A DNA stretch of 64,000 nucleotides from Lactobacillus sp. ESL0701 (GCF_029433445.1 NZ_JAQTIC010000003.1:62001-126000), one strand, 5' to 3'. Counted from the first letter of the stretch, positions 18,339 through 27,123 are shown. Numbers and translations: made by a program. Notes: generated from the sequence alone by a model not told the origin.

Positions 18339-19520
18339 ATGAAGGTTCTATACCAAAATTTAAATTTATTCGATGGTGAGCAAGATAGCATTCAAGCAAA
18401 TTCTTGGCTGGAAGTTGATGAGCAAACTGGTAAAATTGTGGCTTTGGGCAGTGGCGACGCACCACAAGCTGATAAAGTAGTCGATTTACAGGGTAAGTAT
18501 GTTATGCCGGGATTGATTAATTGTCATGACCACATGGTGATGGATCCAACTGACCCACGTGGGGTAACTGACTTTAACGTGGTGGAAACGACGGTTGATT
18601 CTGTTAAGCATTTACATGAAATGCTTAAGTCTGGAGTTACATACGTGCGTGAATGCGGCTCAACTTTTGACATTGATCTAACAATTGCACAGATGATTAA
18701 TGAAGGAAAAATTACAGATGTGCCTGACGTGATGCCATCAGGACGCCCGTATTCAATGACTGGCGGTCACGGGGATATTCCTAATTTTGGCTATGTTGTT
18801 GATTCACCAGATGAGATGCGCAAGGCAGTTCGTCAAGGCTTAAAGCGCGGTGCAAAAGTAATCAAGGTGATGACCACTGGTGGGATTATGACCGAGCGTG
18901 ACTTTATGGATGATCCGCAACTTAGTGTTGCTGAAATTAAGGCAGCGGTTGACGAGGCACATCATAAAGGGATTACGGTTGCGGCTCATGCGGAAGGAAT
19001 TGCTGGCATTATGAACGCGATTGAAGCTGGCGTCGATTCGATTGAACACGGCTTTTACGTTAATGATGAAGCCATTGATCTAATGTTAGAAAAGGGAACT
19101 TACTTAACACCAACAATTATTGCGGCATGGGCCTTTCCTGAATATGCAGCTGGGATTGCACCAGATTGGGAAATGAACAAGGCAAAGAAGGCGTTAGCTG
19201 ATTTATGCCAAAATATTGCTCATGCCAAGGATCGCGGTGTCAAAATCACATTGGGAACAGATGCTGGGACCACCTTTAACGACTTTTCGAAGACTCCCGT
19301 CGAATTGCAACTGTTGGTTGACGATGGTTTTAGTACTTTTGAAGCTTTACAAACCAGTGTAAATTCAGCCAAGTTGATGCAAATTGATGATGAATACGGC
19401 ACGTTAGCAGCTGGCAAATACGCCGACTTTTTGGTTTTGGATAATGATCCGTTAGCAGATATTAAGGCAGTTGCCCAAGAAGATAAGGCTGTTTATAAGA
19501 AGGGCCATCGGGCATATTAA
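18339..19520 (+). CDS. metal-dependent amidohydrolase, copy 4
   Basis: 393 residues, with AAAAGGAG before the ATG. Candidate ligands are intact in CHDH, IKVMTTGG, AHAEG, IEHGFY and GTDAGTT. Differences from copies 2 and 3 include ATGG to TTGG after the lysine and GTP to GTT after the catalytic aspartate, both near the active site, so its substrate may differ. The 70 bp gap after the copy 3 terminator is short; a promoter was not obvious. Specific substrate unknown. Confidence 0.85.
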   Translation: MKVLYQNLNLFDGEQDSIQANSWLEVDEQTGKIVALGSGDAPQADKVVDLQGKYVMPGLINCHDHMVMDPTDPRGVTDFNVVETTVDSVKHLHEMLKSGVTYVRECGSTFDIDLTIAQMINEGKITDVPDVMPSGRPYSMTGGHGDIPNFGYVVDSPDEMRKAVRQGLKRGAKVIKVMTTGGIMTERDFMDDPQLSVAEIKAAVDEAHHKGITVAAHAEGIAGIMNAIEAGVDSIEHGFYVNDEAIDLMLEKGTYLTPTIIAAWAFPEYAAGIAPDWEMNKAKKALADLCQNIAHAKDRGVKITLGTDAGTTFNDFSKTPVELQLLVDDGFSTFEALQTSVNSAKLMQIDDEYGTLAAGKYADFLVLDNDPLADIKAVAQEDKAVYKKGHRAY

Positions 19521-19537
19521 ATTTAATTAAGGCATAT

Positions 19538-19571
19538 AAAAATCCTGTTAATGTGTATTAACAGGATTTTT
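19538..19571. terminator. bidirectional intrinsic terminator
   Basis: AAAAATCCTGTTAAT pairs with ATTAACAGGATTTTT around a GTGT loop, between convergent amidohydrolase copy 4 and the Abi gene. Confidence 0.9.
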
Positions 19572-19594
19572 TGTTTAAAGTTTAGTTGTATTAT

Positions 19595-20605
19595 TTAATA
19601 GCCAGATAGGTTGTTTTGGGATTGTTTAAATAACTTGTTAATGGCTTCTTTAGATGTAAAGCCATAATAATTGGCAGTAGTTGTGTTATCAATTAATTTA
19701 AAAATGGCTTTTTTAAGATCTGAAAATATATATTTGTTATTGATTTTACCCATGAGTTTGACGATGATACAAATTTGCATTGCAAGAGAATTTGTATAAT
19801 TGCCATCTGGTAAGCGAAATAAAATATCCATATCTTTTTCAGAATCAAATTTAAACTCTTGAGGAACTTTGGCACGAGTACGTAATTTGAAGTCTGCTAA
19901 TAAACCATTATGGCAACAAATGTTTCTAATTAAGTTGATACTTTCTAGCCAGCTTACTAATTCATCTGTTTTACAACCAAAATAATTAGAAATTTCTTTT
20001 CTATTTGTCTTAGACATTAATTTATAAATATGAATTGTTTCGCCAAGTGTTAGTTCATTCATTAATAACCAAATAGGTGGATATACTCGTTCAGTATTTT
20101 CAACAAAGTCTTTCATATCATATGAATTAGATTTTTTAACTTTATATTGAATTTTACTTACAAAATTAGATTGCTCTTTTTCAATAGCAAATTTATCCAT
20201 TAGATGATTGTTAAGAAATTTATTTCTAGAATTTCGCTGACACCACAACCTAAATGGTAAGTAGCCATATTCACCATATTTTGTACCAATAGTGTTAGCA
20301 ATACGAGTATTTAAAGTGGTTTCAATATCTTCAATCGCATGTAAAACAGCTTGTCTAAGATGTTTATCACGATAGTATCTTGCTACTAACTCATCAAAAG
20401 AAAGATTATTATACTGTTTAGTTGAAGTGTCTAAATATGGTTTAGCATAGTTTTTAAGATTATAGTAACCAATAGTACTAATAGTCTTTAATTGCTGATT
20501 TAACTTAGTTGAATCCAGATGTGCATTTAAAGAAATATTATTGATTCCTCGAAGTTTAAATAGTGAGAGTTGATCAATGTATCTAAGGGAAATTTTATTT
20601 TTCAT
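19595..20605 (-). CDS. abiF: Abi_2 / AbiD-AbiF family abortive infection protein (HEPN RNase-like)
   Basis: 336 residues. The N-terminal RYIDQLSLFKLRGI and IGYYNLKNYAKPY blocks, the central PPIWLLMNELTLGE (about 176-189) and the HEPN motif R227-N-x3-H232 (RNICCHN) are the hallmarks of the Abi_2 family. HEPN proteins with an R-x4-6-H motif are typically metal-independent RNases, and Abi_2 members halt phage growth by killing or arresting the cell. The ATG at 20605 has no Shine-Dalgarno sequence and comes 10 bases after the T-run of an upstream terminator, so expression seems to rely on readthrough of the ncRNA transcript. Lower GC than its neighbours suggests acquisition. Confidence 0.9.
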   Translation of the reverse strand: MKNKISLRYIDQLSLFKLRGINNISLNAHLDSTKLNQQLKTISTIGYYNLKNYAKPYLDTSTKQYNNLSFDELVARYYRDKHLRQAVLHAIEDIETTLNTRIANTIGTKYGEYGYLPFRLWCQRNSRNKFLNNHLMDKFAIEKEQSNFVSKIQYKVKKSNSYDMKDFVENTERVYPPIWLLMNELTLGETIHIYKLMSKTNRKEISNYFGCKTDELVSWLESINLIRNICCHNGLLADFKLRTRAKVPQEFKFDSEKDMDILFRLPDGNYTNSLAMQICIIVKLMGKINNKYIFSDLKKAIFKLIDNTTTANYYGFTSKEAINKLFKQSQNNLSGY

Positions 20606-20614
20606 AATTGTGTA

Positions 20615-20723
20615 TAAAAAAACCTTCGCGATGGGACGTGTCCGTTAAGCGAAGGGATAGATCTTTCATTAATAATTTAACGGATAATGTATTCAAAGTC
20701 AATAATTTATTCTGCTCAATAAT
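20615..20723 (-). ncRNA. abiF-associated ncRNA with predicted H-type pseudoknot and terminator
   Basis: Read on the minus strand, a TATAAT box (plus 20730-20735) would start an RNA near 20723. Within it UCCGUUAA (plus 20677-20684) is complementary to UUAACGGA (plus 20641-20648), and CCUUCGC (20649-20655) pairs with GCGAAGG (20623-20629), followed by seven U. The two helices interleave (1-2-1'-2'), which is a pseudoknot, and the second also serves as terminator. A conserved structured RNA upstream of abi_2 genes, the abiF RNA motif, is known. RNA antitoxins of type III systems have the same promoter-RNA-terminator-toxin order. Exact ends are estimates. Confidence 0.75.
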
Positions 20724-20871
20724 AAAAATATTATACAATACTAGAATAGAAATTACAGTATCTTAGTTAATAAGAAAAAATGATATTTAAAACTCGAGAA
20801 TCTTGCTTTGATTTGGTAAATTCTCTTGCTTTTTTAGCAGATAGTTTCATAATTGTAACAAGAAAAATAAG

Positions 20872-20902
20872 TTCCTATCACTGTGCAGTGATAGGAATTT
20901 TT
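20872..20902 (+). terminator. hairpin with T-run upstream of the MFS gene
   Basis: TTCCTATCACTG and CAGTGATAGGAA form a long inverted repeat followed by TTTTT, about 25 bp before the MFS start. No plus-strand gene precedes it, so it may attenuate the MFS transcript or end a small RNA. Confidence 0.6.
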
Positions 20903-20928
20903 GTGTGATTTAAATTTGAGGAGTAATG

Positions 20929-22407
20929 ATGACTAAGAAGCAGATTAAGTATGTCACGCTGGCATTAATGCTAGGTAACATTATGTCGGGATTGGATGGG
21001 ACAGTAATCAATACCGCGATTCCGGCAATTGTCGCGGCACTACATGGTATTCAATTTATGGGGTGGATTGTTGCCATCTTTTTACTGGGGATGTCGATTT
21101 CGATTCCCTTGTGGACAAAAATCGGTGAGAAAATTACTAACAAATTAGCTTTTGAGTTATCATTGGTTTTGTTTATTATTGGTTCAATTTTTGAAGGATT
21201 AGCACCAAATATTTTTTTCTTTTTGGCTGCTCGGCTAGTAATGGGGATTGGCGCCGGTGGAATGGGGTCGCTGCCGTATATTATTGTTGGTTATATTTAT
21301 CCTAATATTAAAACGCGGACACGAATTTTGGGTTATTTAACTGCAAGTTTTAATGTGGCAGCGATTATGGGACCATTAGTTGGCGGCACCATTATCGATA
21401 CGATGTCGTGGCACTGGGTCTTTTACCTTAACGTGCCAATTGGTATTATTGCGGTTATCTTGAGCATATTTTATTTCAAGCCGATAACGCCAAAATCGAC
21501 ACGCAAGTTTGATTTTTCCGGCGCGTTATTACTAGCAGTTGGTTTATTGACATTTTTAATGGGCATCCAGCTGCTGGGGTTGACCAGTAATTTAGTTGTC
21601 GCGTTACTAATTACGATTAGTCTGATTTTTATTGGTGGCTTTTTGTGGCGAGAAAAGCGGGCGACTAATCCAATTATTCCGCTTTCAATTTTCAAAAATA
21701 AGGCGTTAAATGGTGACTTTTTGCTCTTTGCATTCACTTGGGGAGCTTATTTAGCAGTTAATACTTACTTGCCAATGTGGGCTCAAGCACTCTTGGGGAC
21801 TACGGCGCTAGTTGGTGGGGTAACCTTAGTTCCCAATTCAATTGTTGATATTACTGCCTCACAGAGTGTTTCTTTTATTAGTGATCGGGTGCGCACCTTT
21901 ATGTTAGTTTTAATTGGTATTTTAGGGATGACCATTTCAGTAGGTGGGGTATTTTTAGCGGATTTACAAACACCTTTGCAGTGGTTAACTTTTGTTTGTG
22001 CTTTTTCGGGGATTGGCGTTGGCTTTATCTTTGTGGCACTGCAAGTCAAAGTGCAAGTAGATGCCGGCATGGCTAATATGGCAACAGCCACATCAACATC
22101 ATATTTAATTAGGATTTTGGCACAAACGGTAATGTCAGCCGTATATGGCGTAATTATGAACATGGCACTAGCACGCGGCGTAAAACAACATCTAGGAATT
22201 ACCATGCATATGATGAATGAGTTAAGTGATGCGCAAACGGCAAAACATTTACCAGCAAAGTTATTGCCGACAATGCGGATGATTTTTCATAATGGTATTA
22301 AGGAAATTATGTTGGTGTCGCTGTTATTACTGGTAGTGGCTTTTGGGCTCAACTTTTACTTTAACTGGCATACTGACGTGAACAAGCCAGTTGAAGTTGA
22401 TAAATAA
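20929..22407 (+). CDS. MFS multidrug exporter, DHA2 (14-TM, EmrB/QacA-like)
   Basis: 492 residues, about 14 hydrophobic segments, with the DHA2 signatures LDGTVINTAIPAI in TM1, AARLVMGIGAGGMG, and GPLVGGTIIDTMSWHWVFYLNVPIG in motif C, which marks exporters. It probably pumps drugs or toxic metabolites by proton antiport. Two ATGs abut at 20926 and 20929; GAGGAG at 20918-20923 is spaced better for the second. The T-run hairpin just upstream could regulate it. Confidence 0.88.
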   Translation: MTKKQIKYVTLALMLGNIMSGLDGTVINTAIPAIVAALHGIQFMGWIVAIFLLGMSISIPLWTKIGEKITNKLAFELSLVLFIIGSIFEGLAPNIFFFLAARLVMGIGAGGMGSLPYIIVGYIYPNIKTRTRILGYLTASFNVAAIMGPLVGGTIIDTMSWHWVFYLNVPIGIIAVILSIFYFKPITPKSTRKFDFSGALLLAVGLLTFLMGIQLLGLTSNLVVALLITISLIFIGGFLWREKRATNPIIPLSIFKNKALNGDFLLFAFTWGAYLAVNTYLPMWAQALLGTTALVGGVTLVPNSIVDITASQSVSFISDRVRTFMLVLIGILGMTISVGGVFLADLQTPLQWLTFVCAFSGIGVGFIFVALQVKVQVDAGMANMATATSTSYLIRILAQTVMSAVYGVIMNMALARGVKQHLGITMHMMNELSDAQTAKHLPAKLLPTMRMIFHNGIKEIMLVSLLLLVVAFGLNFYFNWHTDVNKPVEVDK

Positions 22408-22514
22408 AAAATCTAATATAATTTTAAATAAATTCTAAAATAATCTTTAAATCTTTGCAGATATTAGTTAAAATATAAGCAAAGATTTTTTGGTTTAAAG
22501 GAGGATTTATCCTA

Positions 22515-23516
22515 ATGAAAGTTTTACTATACAATATGACACCTGAACAAATGGTTTATGTTGACAAATGGCGTAAAAATCACCCTGAAGATGACTTAGA
22601 AACAAGTGAGGACATTTTGGATGCATCAACGGTTGATCTAGCTAAGGGGTTTGACTGTGTTAGCATGATGCAAGTTGAGGACATAGACCAAGAAGAGGTC
22701 TATAAAAAGTTAGCTTCCTTTGGGATTAAGCAGTTAGCTTTGCGGTCAGTTGGCTACAATATTATTAATTGGGATTATGTTCATAAATATGACCTATTTG
22801 TTACCAACACTCCAGCATATTCACCGCGAGCTGTTGCGGAAAACACGCTGACTTCAGCCATGTACTTATTGCGTAACTGGGGGCAAATCTTGCACAATGA
22901 AAAGCATGATTTAAACTTTGTCCGTGAAGAAAATCTGATGAGTGATGAAATTTATAATAAGACTGTCGGGATTATTGGTGTGGGTCGAATTGGTTCAGCA
23001 GTTGCGGAAATCTTTAGTGCCTTGGGTGCTAGAGTTATTGGTAATGACTTGATTGAAAATCCTGCCAACGAAGCCTTCTTGGAATATACGGATTTTGATA
23101 CAGTTATTAAGGAATCTGACATTTTAACTTTGCATACGCCACTTGATCCATCAATTGTGGATATGATTAACGCCAAGCAATTTAAGCAAATGAAAGATAC
23201 GGCAATTATTATTAATGATGCCCGGGGTCCGCTAGTTAATACCGAAGACTTAGTAGCTGCTTTGAAGAATCATGAAATTGCTGGTGCTGCTTTGGACGTT
23301 TTGACAGAAGAAAATGATTTCTTCATGAAGAAATTTGATGACCTTTCCGAATTACCAAAGACTTACCAGGAATTAGCGAAGATGCCAAATGTTATAATTA
23401 CACCACATTCTGCTTACTACACGAAGACGTCAGTTAAGAATATGATTGAGCATAGTATGACTGATATTAAGCGTGTGTTAAATGGTCAAAAGCCAGTTTA
23501 CCTTGTTGAAATGTAG
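22515..23516 (+). CDS. D-2-hydroxyacid dehydrogenase (D-lactate / D-hydroxyisocaproate dehydrogenase-like)
   Basis: 333 residues, the normal size for the family. It has the NAD-binding loop GVGRIG (155-160), catalytic arginine in NDARGPL (R237), glutamate in the LTEEN region and histidine in TPHSAYYT (H298). It reduces 2-oxoacids to D-2-hydroxyacids with NADH. By memory it is more divergent than the main D-lactate dehydrogenase of lactobacilli, so a branched 2-oxoacid substrate such as 2-oxoisocaproate is possible. The AAAGGAGG ribosome site is strong. Monocistronic, followed by a terminator. Confidence 0.85.
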   Translation: MKVLLYNMTPEQMVYVDKWRKNHPEDDLETSEDILDASTVDLAKGFDCVSMMQVEDIDQEEVYKKLASFGIKQLALRSVGYNIINWDYVHKYDLFVTNTPAYSPRAVAENTLTSAMYLLRNWGQILHNEKHDLNFVREENLMSDEIYNKTVGIIGVGRIGSAVAEIFSALGARVIGNDLIENPANEAFLEYTDFDTVIKESDILTLHTPLDPSIVDMINAKQFKQMKDTAIIINDARGPLVNTEDLVAALKNHEIAGAALDVLTEENDFFMKKFDDLSELPKTYQELAKMPNVIITPHSAYYTKTSVKNMIEHSMTDIKRVLNGQKPVYLVEM

Positions 23517-23536
23517 TCGTGAATTCTAAACTAGCT

Positions 23537-23570
23537 AAGCGATTAACTTTTTTAAGTTAATCGCTTATTT
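23537..23570 (+). terminator. intrinsic terminator after the dehydrogenase gene
   Basis: AAGCGATTAACTT pairs with AAGTTAATCGCTT, then ATTTTT. Confidence 0.9.
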
Positions 23571-23660
23571 TTGCGGTAAAATTATCAAAATTCGGTTTAT
23601 TCGCTTATAATGAAAGTATTGGTATAATTGATGGCGTTGATATAAATGATGGAGAATTAG

Positions 23661-24371
23661 ATGAAACGATTTCATCATAAGTACACACTACCGGCAATTT
23701 TGCTTATGTTGGCAATTGCGCTCGCGCTCTTATTTAATGGGCTAGTTAATTTGAAAAAGCAAACGACGCTGCCGCCGGATGCTAATTCAAGTGCAATTGG
23801 CGTGGAATTAAATCAAGATTATGGCTATGTTTCAATGCATGAATTGCAGGCAAACGGAATCTCCTTTGTCTACTTACGCAGTACACAGGGACGGTCATAT
23901 TTTGATGACGATTATCTAGCTTATCGCGATCAAATTTTAGGAACTAAGCTGGCGTTTGGCACGAGTGTAGCGTATAGTGATGAGTCGACACCCCAGCAGC
24001 ATTATACTTATTTTATGAAAAAAGTAGGGTCTAACACGGGTAGTTTACCAATTATGGTGATACCAGCAGTAAGTGAACGCCGACTAGAGTATATTAAGCA
24101 GATGGCGCAGTTTACAAATATGCTGGTAAATACTGGTAAACGTGTGATGGTTGACCTGCCGGTTAAGTATAAAAAGTATTTTCCAGCTGGTGTTTTATTT
24201 ATTACAGCCAGCAAACGTGAGCCGAACAAACTCCAATATGCCTTTTGGCAATACACGACTAACGGCCGGGTTAAAAATGTCCGTGAGTTAGAAGATGGTG
24301 GGGTTGTCATGCTGGCATATAACGGCACAGTAACACAGTATAAACAGAAATATGGGCAGTTAACACAATAA
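23661..24371 (+). CDS. membrane-anchored GH25 lysozyme-like protein, catalytic motifs degenerate
   Basis: 236 residues with an N-terminal signal anchor (about residues 12-30). The rest follows the GH25 layout: GVELNQDYGYVSMHELQANG, FVYLRSTQGRSYFDDDYLAYRDQ, LAFGTSVAYSDESTP, and a final FWQYTTNGRV. In active GH25 enzymes the first motif carries Asp (GIDVS), the second Glu (ATEG) and the central strand a DxE; here they read GVEL, STQG and PIMVIPA. Hydrolase activity is therefore doubtful and a binding or regulatory wall role is possible. Its TAA overlaps the ATG of the helicase gene (TAATG), so the genes are translationally coupled. Confidence 0.75.
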   Translation: MKRFHHKYTLPAILLMLAIALALLFNGLVNLKKQTTLPPDANSSAIGVELNQDYGYVSMHELQANGISFVYLRSTQGRSYFDDDYLAYRDQILGTKLAFGTSVAYSDESTPQQHYTYFMKKVGSNTGSLPIMVIPAVSERRLEYIKQMAQFTNMLVNTGKRVMVDLPVKYKKYFPAGVLFITASKREPNKLQYAFWQYTTNGRVKNVRELEDGGVVMLAYNGTVTQYKQKYGQLTQ

Positions 24372-25606
24372 TGAAACAAGAAATTGAAGCAGTTTTAACT
24401 AAACTAGGCTTAAAACAGCCGACGTTAATTCAACAAGAAACACGTGACGCGATTTTAAATGGGGCTAGTCTGGTAGCACTTGCTAAAACAGGAACGGGCA
24501 AGACGCTAGCTTATGCATTGCCAGCTTTGGAACGTGTCAAGAAGGGTATGCCCAATAGTTTAATAATCATTGCACCAACAACTGAACTGGCGGTGCAGAT
24601 TCGGCACGCAATTAATCCTTTTATTCATGCCTTAGGCTTGAAGGGTGTTAGTTTAGTTGGTGCTGGTAATCGTCAGCGGCAGGAAGATAATTTAAAGAAG
24701 AAGCACCCAGAAGTTGTTGTCGCTACTCCAGGACGCTTTTTTGACTTCTTTTCCAGTAATCGCATTAAAATAGAGCAAATTAAGACGTTGGTTATTGATG
24801 AAGCCGATGATATTTTAGAATTCAGCAAGATGGAACTACTTAGTTCTTTAGGACAAAACCTGTCTTCTGACGCGCAAATTCTGTTGTTTGGTGCGACAGA
24901 ATCGGAAATTACGCAAAAGGCCGAAGAAATTTTCGGGCGCGTATTTTTACTAGTTGATGTACGCTCGCAGCAGACAACAACTGTTAAGAATTATTTCTTG
25001 CAGATTGATAATACTCATAAGATTGACTTTGTGCAGCGGTTGACGCGGTTGGATCATTTTAAAGGAATTTTGTTCTTTGATTCCAACCAAACAATGATGC
25101 GGTTTGCGGGGATTTTTGCGCATACTAAGACTAAATTTACCCTGCTGGCAAATGAATTTGGCAAGGAAAAGTGCGAGCAGGCACTCCATGATCTGAAGGT
25201 CGGGAAAACCAAATTGCTGCTGGCAACGGATTTGGCAGCTCGCGGACTGGACATTCCCGGTGTGACTTACGTCATTAACTTTGATATTCCGAGCGAAGTT
25301 AACACTTATTTGCATCGTGCTGGTCGAACAGGTCGAATGGGAGCAAATGGTTATGTGGTAACGCTTGGCGATGACCATGATTTTCGTGATTTAAAGAAAT
25401 TGCTTGGTGATAGTGCGACTTTAGAACGGGTTTACTTTGCTGGATACAGATTGGTAACCAAATTACCGCGTAAGAAGAAGGCTAAAAAAGCAGTTACTGA
25501 GGAAAAAGTGGTATCGGCGCCAAGCAAAAAGAAGAAACATAAGAAGCAGAAGAATAAAAATAAGGGTTATCACCCACACTATTTGAAGCAAAAGGGGGAA
25601 CAATGA
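24371..25606 (+). CDS. DEAD-box RNA helicase
   Basis: 411 residues with ordered helicase motifs: Q-motif region (PTLIQQETRDAI), motif I AKTGTGKT (38-45), Ia PTTELA, Ib TPGR, II DEAD (143-146), III GAT (SAT variant), and motif VI HRAGRTGR. The C-terminal tail of about 50 residues is very lysine-rich (KKKKHKKQKNKNKG), typical of RNA-binding tails. It unwinds structured RNA, probably in ribosome assembly or cold adaptation. Start overlaps the GH25-like stop and its own stop overlaps the PTS gene (ATGA), an unusual coupling of unrelated functions. Confidence 0.9.
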   Translation: MKQEIEAVLTKLGLKQPTLIQQETRDAILNGASLVALAKTGTGKTLAYALPALERVKKGMPNSLIIIAPTTELAVQIRHAINPFIHALGLKGVSLVGAGNRQRQEDNLKKKHPEVVVATPGRFFDFFSSNRIKIEQIKTLVIDEADDILEFSKMELLSSLGQNLSSDAQILLFGATESEITQKAEEIFGRVFLLVDVRSQQTTTVKNYFLQIDNTHKIDFVQRLTRLDHFKGILFFDSNQTMMRFAGIFAHTKTKFTLLANEFGKEKCEQALHDLKVGKTKLLLATDLAARGLDIPGVTYVINFDIPSEVNTYLHRAGRTGRMGANGYVVTLGDDHDFRDLKKLLGDSATLERVYFAGYRLVTKLPRKKKAKKAVTEEKVVSAPSKKKKHKKQKNKNKGYHPHYLKQKGEQ

Positions 25607-26931
25607 GTCGATTAGTAGCTTGGCTGGAAGATTATGTATTGCCAATAGCCAATAAAATTGGTCAAGTGGGCTGGCTGGTAGCGTTGCGGGATGCATTTGT
25701 TTCTGTCATGCCAATTACGATTGCTGGTTCGGCTGCTGTATTGATTAAAAGTTTGATTGCAGCAGCGAAGACCAACTTAGGTTGGACAACTTTTGCCTGG
25801 ACAATGCAGCCCATGGTCTTAATTTGTAATGTGGTGTGGCGTGGCACTTTTGCCTTGTTCGCGCTCTTTTTGGCATTATCACTTGGCTATCACTTTGCTA
25901 AAAGCTTGGAGGTTGACTCGCTTGCTGGCGCGTTAGTTGCACTTTCGTCATTAGCCATGAGTATTGCTAATTTGACGAAAATTCAGGTTGCTGGTCATGA
26001 CGTTATCATGAACCAAGTGTTTAACATTGAGCAATTTTCAACTACCGGGATTTTTACCGCAATTTTGTTTGGGACGATTGGTGTTTTGATTTATGCTTTC
26101 TGTGTTAAGGCACGAATAATGATTCATCTTTCAGCTAATCTACCTTATGCAGAGCAAAGAGCCTTTGACTCATTAGTACCAGCAACAATTGCAATTTTTG
26201 TTGTTGGGGCAATTAATTTTATTTTTCAAGTAGTAACTGGTACATACTTTGGCAATTGGCTCTTGCACACAATTCAATGGCCGTTAGTCAAGATGGGGCA
26301 GGGCTTCGGGATGGTGATGCTCGTGACGCTGCTTGTTCAAATCTTCTGGTTCTTTGGTATTAACGGGTTAAGCGTGATGGCGCCCATCTTGGATTCAATC
26401 TGGATGACAGCACAAAATATGAATATTACGGCCGTGCGTAATGGTAAGCCAGCACCAATGTTGTGGGTACGAGGATCATTTGATGTGTTTGCCTGGTTTG
26501 GTGGTGCTGGTGGAACATTGATGTTGATTGTTGCAATCTTGCTCTTTTCTAAACGCAGCGATTATCGAACAATTGCCAAAGTCGCCTTGGCACCAGCTAT
26601 CTTTAACATTAATGAGCCAGTTGTCTTAGGACTACCAGTTGTTCTTAATCCTGTATACTTCATTCCATTTATTGTGGCACCGTTAGTTAATGTTGCTTTC
26701 TCATATTGGGTGAGCATGATGGGATTGGTTAATCCTGTTCAAGCTGCGGTGCCGGGAATTTTGCCGCCGATTATTGGCCCGTTCTTGGCTTGCAACTACG
26801 ACTGGCGTGCCATCGTCTTGTGTGTTGTTAATATGTTGATCGCCTTGGCAATCTGGACACCGTTTGTCTTTGCGGCAGACAAATTGGCTGATGCTAATGG
26901 TCCGCGTCCATATTATACGAGGCAATATTAA
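25603..26931 (+). CDS. PTS EIIC, lactose/cellobiose family permease component
   Basis: 442 residues with about ten membrane segments. FVSVMPITIAGSAAVLIKS, the central GINGLSVMAPILDSIW and the INEPVVLGLPVVLNP motif (substrate-site glutamate, NEP) are characteristic of CelB/LicC-type EIIC. It translocates a beta-diglucoside or related sugar, with phosphorylation supplied by separate EIIA and EIIB proteins. No EIIA or EIIB is nearby, so it must borrow partners encoded elsewhere. It is coupled to the helicase gene by a 4 bp overlap. No terminator is evident before tRNA-Arg. Confidence 0.88.
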   Translation: MSRLVAWLEDYVLPIANKIGQVGWLVALRDAFVSVMPITIAGSAAVLIKSLIAAAKTNLGWTTFAWTMQPMVLICNVVWRGTFALFALFLALSLGYHFAKSLEVDSLAGALVALSSLAMSIANLTKIQVAGHDVIMNQVFNIEQFSTTGIFTAILFGTIGVLIYAFCVKARIMIHLSANLPYAEQRAFDSLVPATIAIFVVGAINFIFQVVTGTYFGNWLLHTIQWPLVKMGQGFGMVMLVTLLVQIFWFFGINGLSVMAPILDSIWMTAQNMNITAVRNGKPAPMLWVRGSFDVFAWFGGAGGTLMLIVAILLFSKRSDYRTIAKVALAPAIFNINEPVVLGLPVVLNPVYFIPFIVAPLVNVAFSYWVSMMGLVNPVQAAVPGILPPIIGPFLACNYDWRAIVLCVVNMLIALAIWTPFVFAADKLADANGPRPYYTRQY

Positions 26932-26984
26932 TTACTAAAAAAATTGGCTTTTATCACGTAAATTTGGTAAAGTTAATTTGTTAT

Positions 26985-27057
26985 GACTCCGTAGTTCATC
27001 TGGATAGAACAATGGTCTCCTAAACCGTAGAGGTGAGTTCGAATCTCACCGGGGTCA
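26985..27057 (+). tRNA. tRNA-Arg (anticodon CCU)
   Basis: Cloverleaf: acceptor GACTCCG/CGGGGTC, D-arm GTTC...GAAC, anticodon stem ATGGT/ACCGT with loop CTCCTAA (anticodon CCU, reads AGG), T-arm GTGAG-TTCGAAT-CTCAC, discriminator A. CCA is not encoded. tRNA 3' ends often serve as integration sites, and the accessory-looking stretch to about 30.5 kb begins right after it. Confidence 0.95.
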
Positions 27058-27087
27058 TTGAAATCTGAATAATTTTAAGAATATAGT

Positions 27088-27123
27088 AAAACCCAGAAGT
27101 TAGTTGTTCTAGCTTCTGGGTTT
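27088..27123. terminator. intrinsic terminator downstream of tRNA-Arg
   Basis: AAACCCAGAAG pairs with CTTCTGGGTTT. It can end the tRNA transcript and the opposing HicB gene. Confidence 0.85.

Noticed and set aside
20634-20643. extra GGAC/GTCC hairpin within the AbiF RNA
   Set aside because: The loop would be only two bases and its arms compete with the longer pseudoknot helices.
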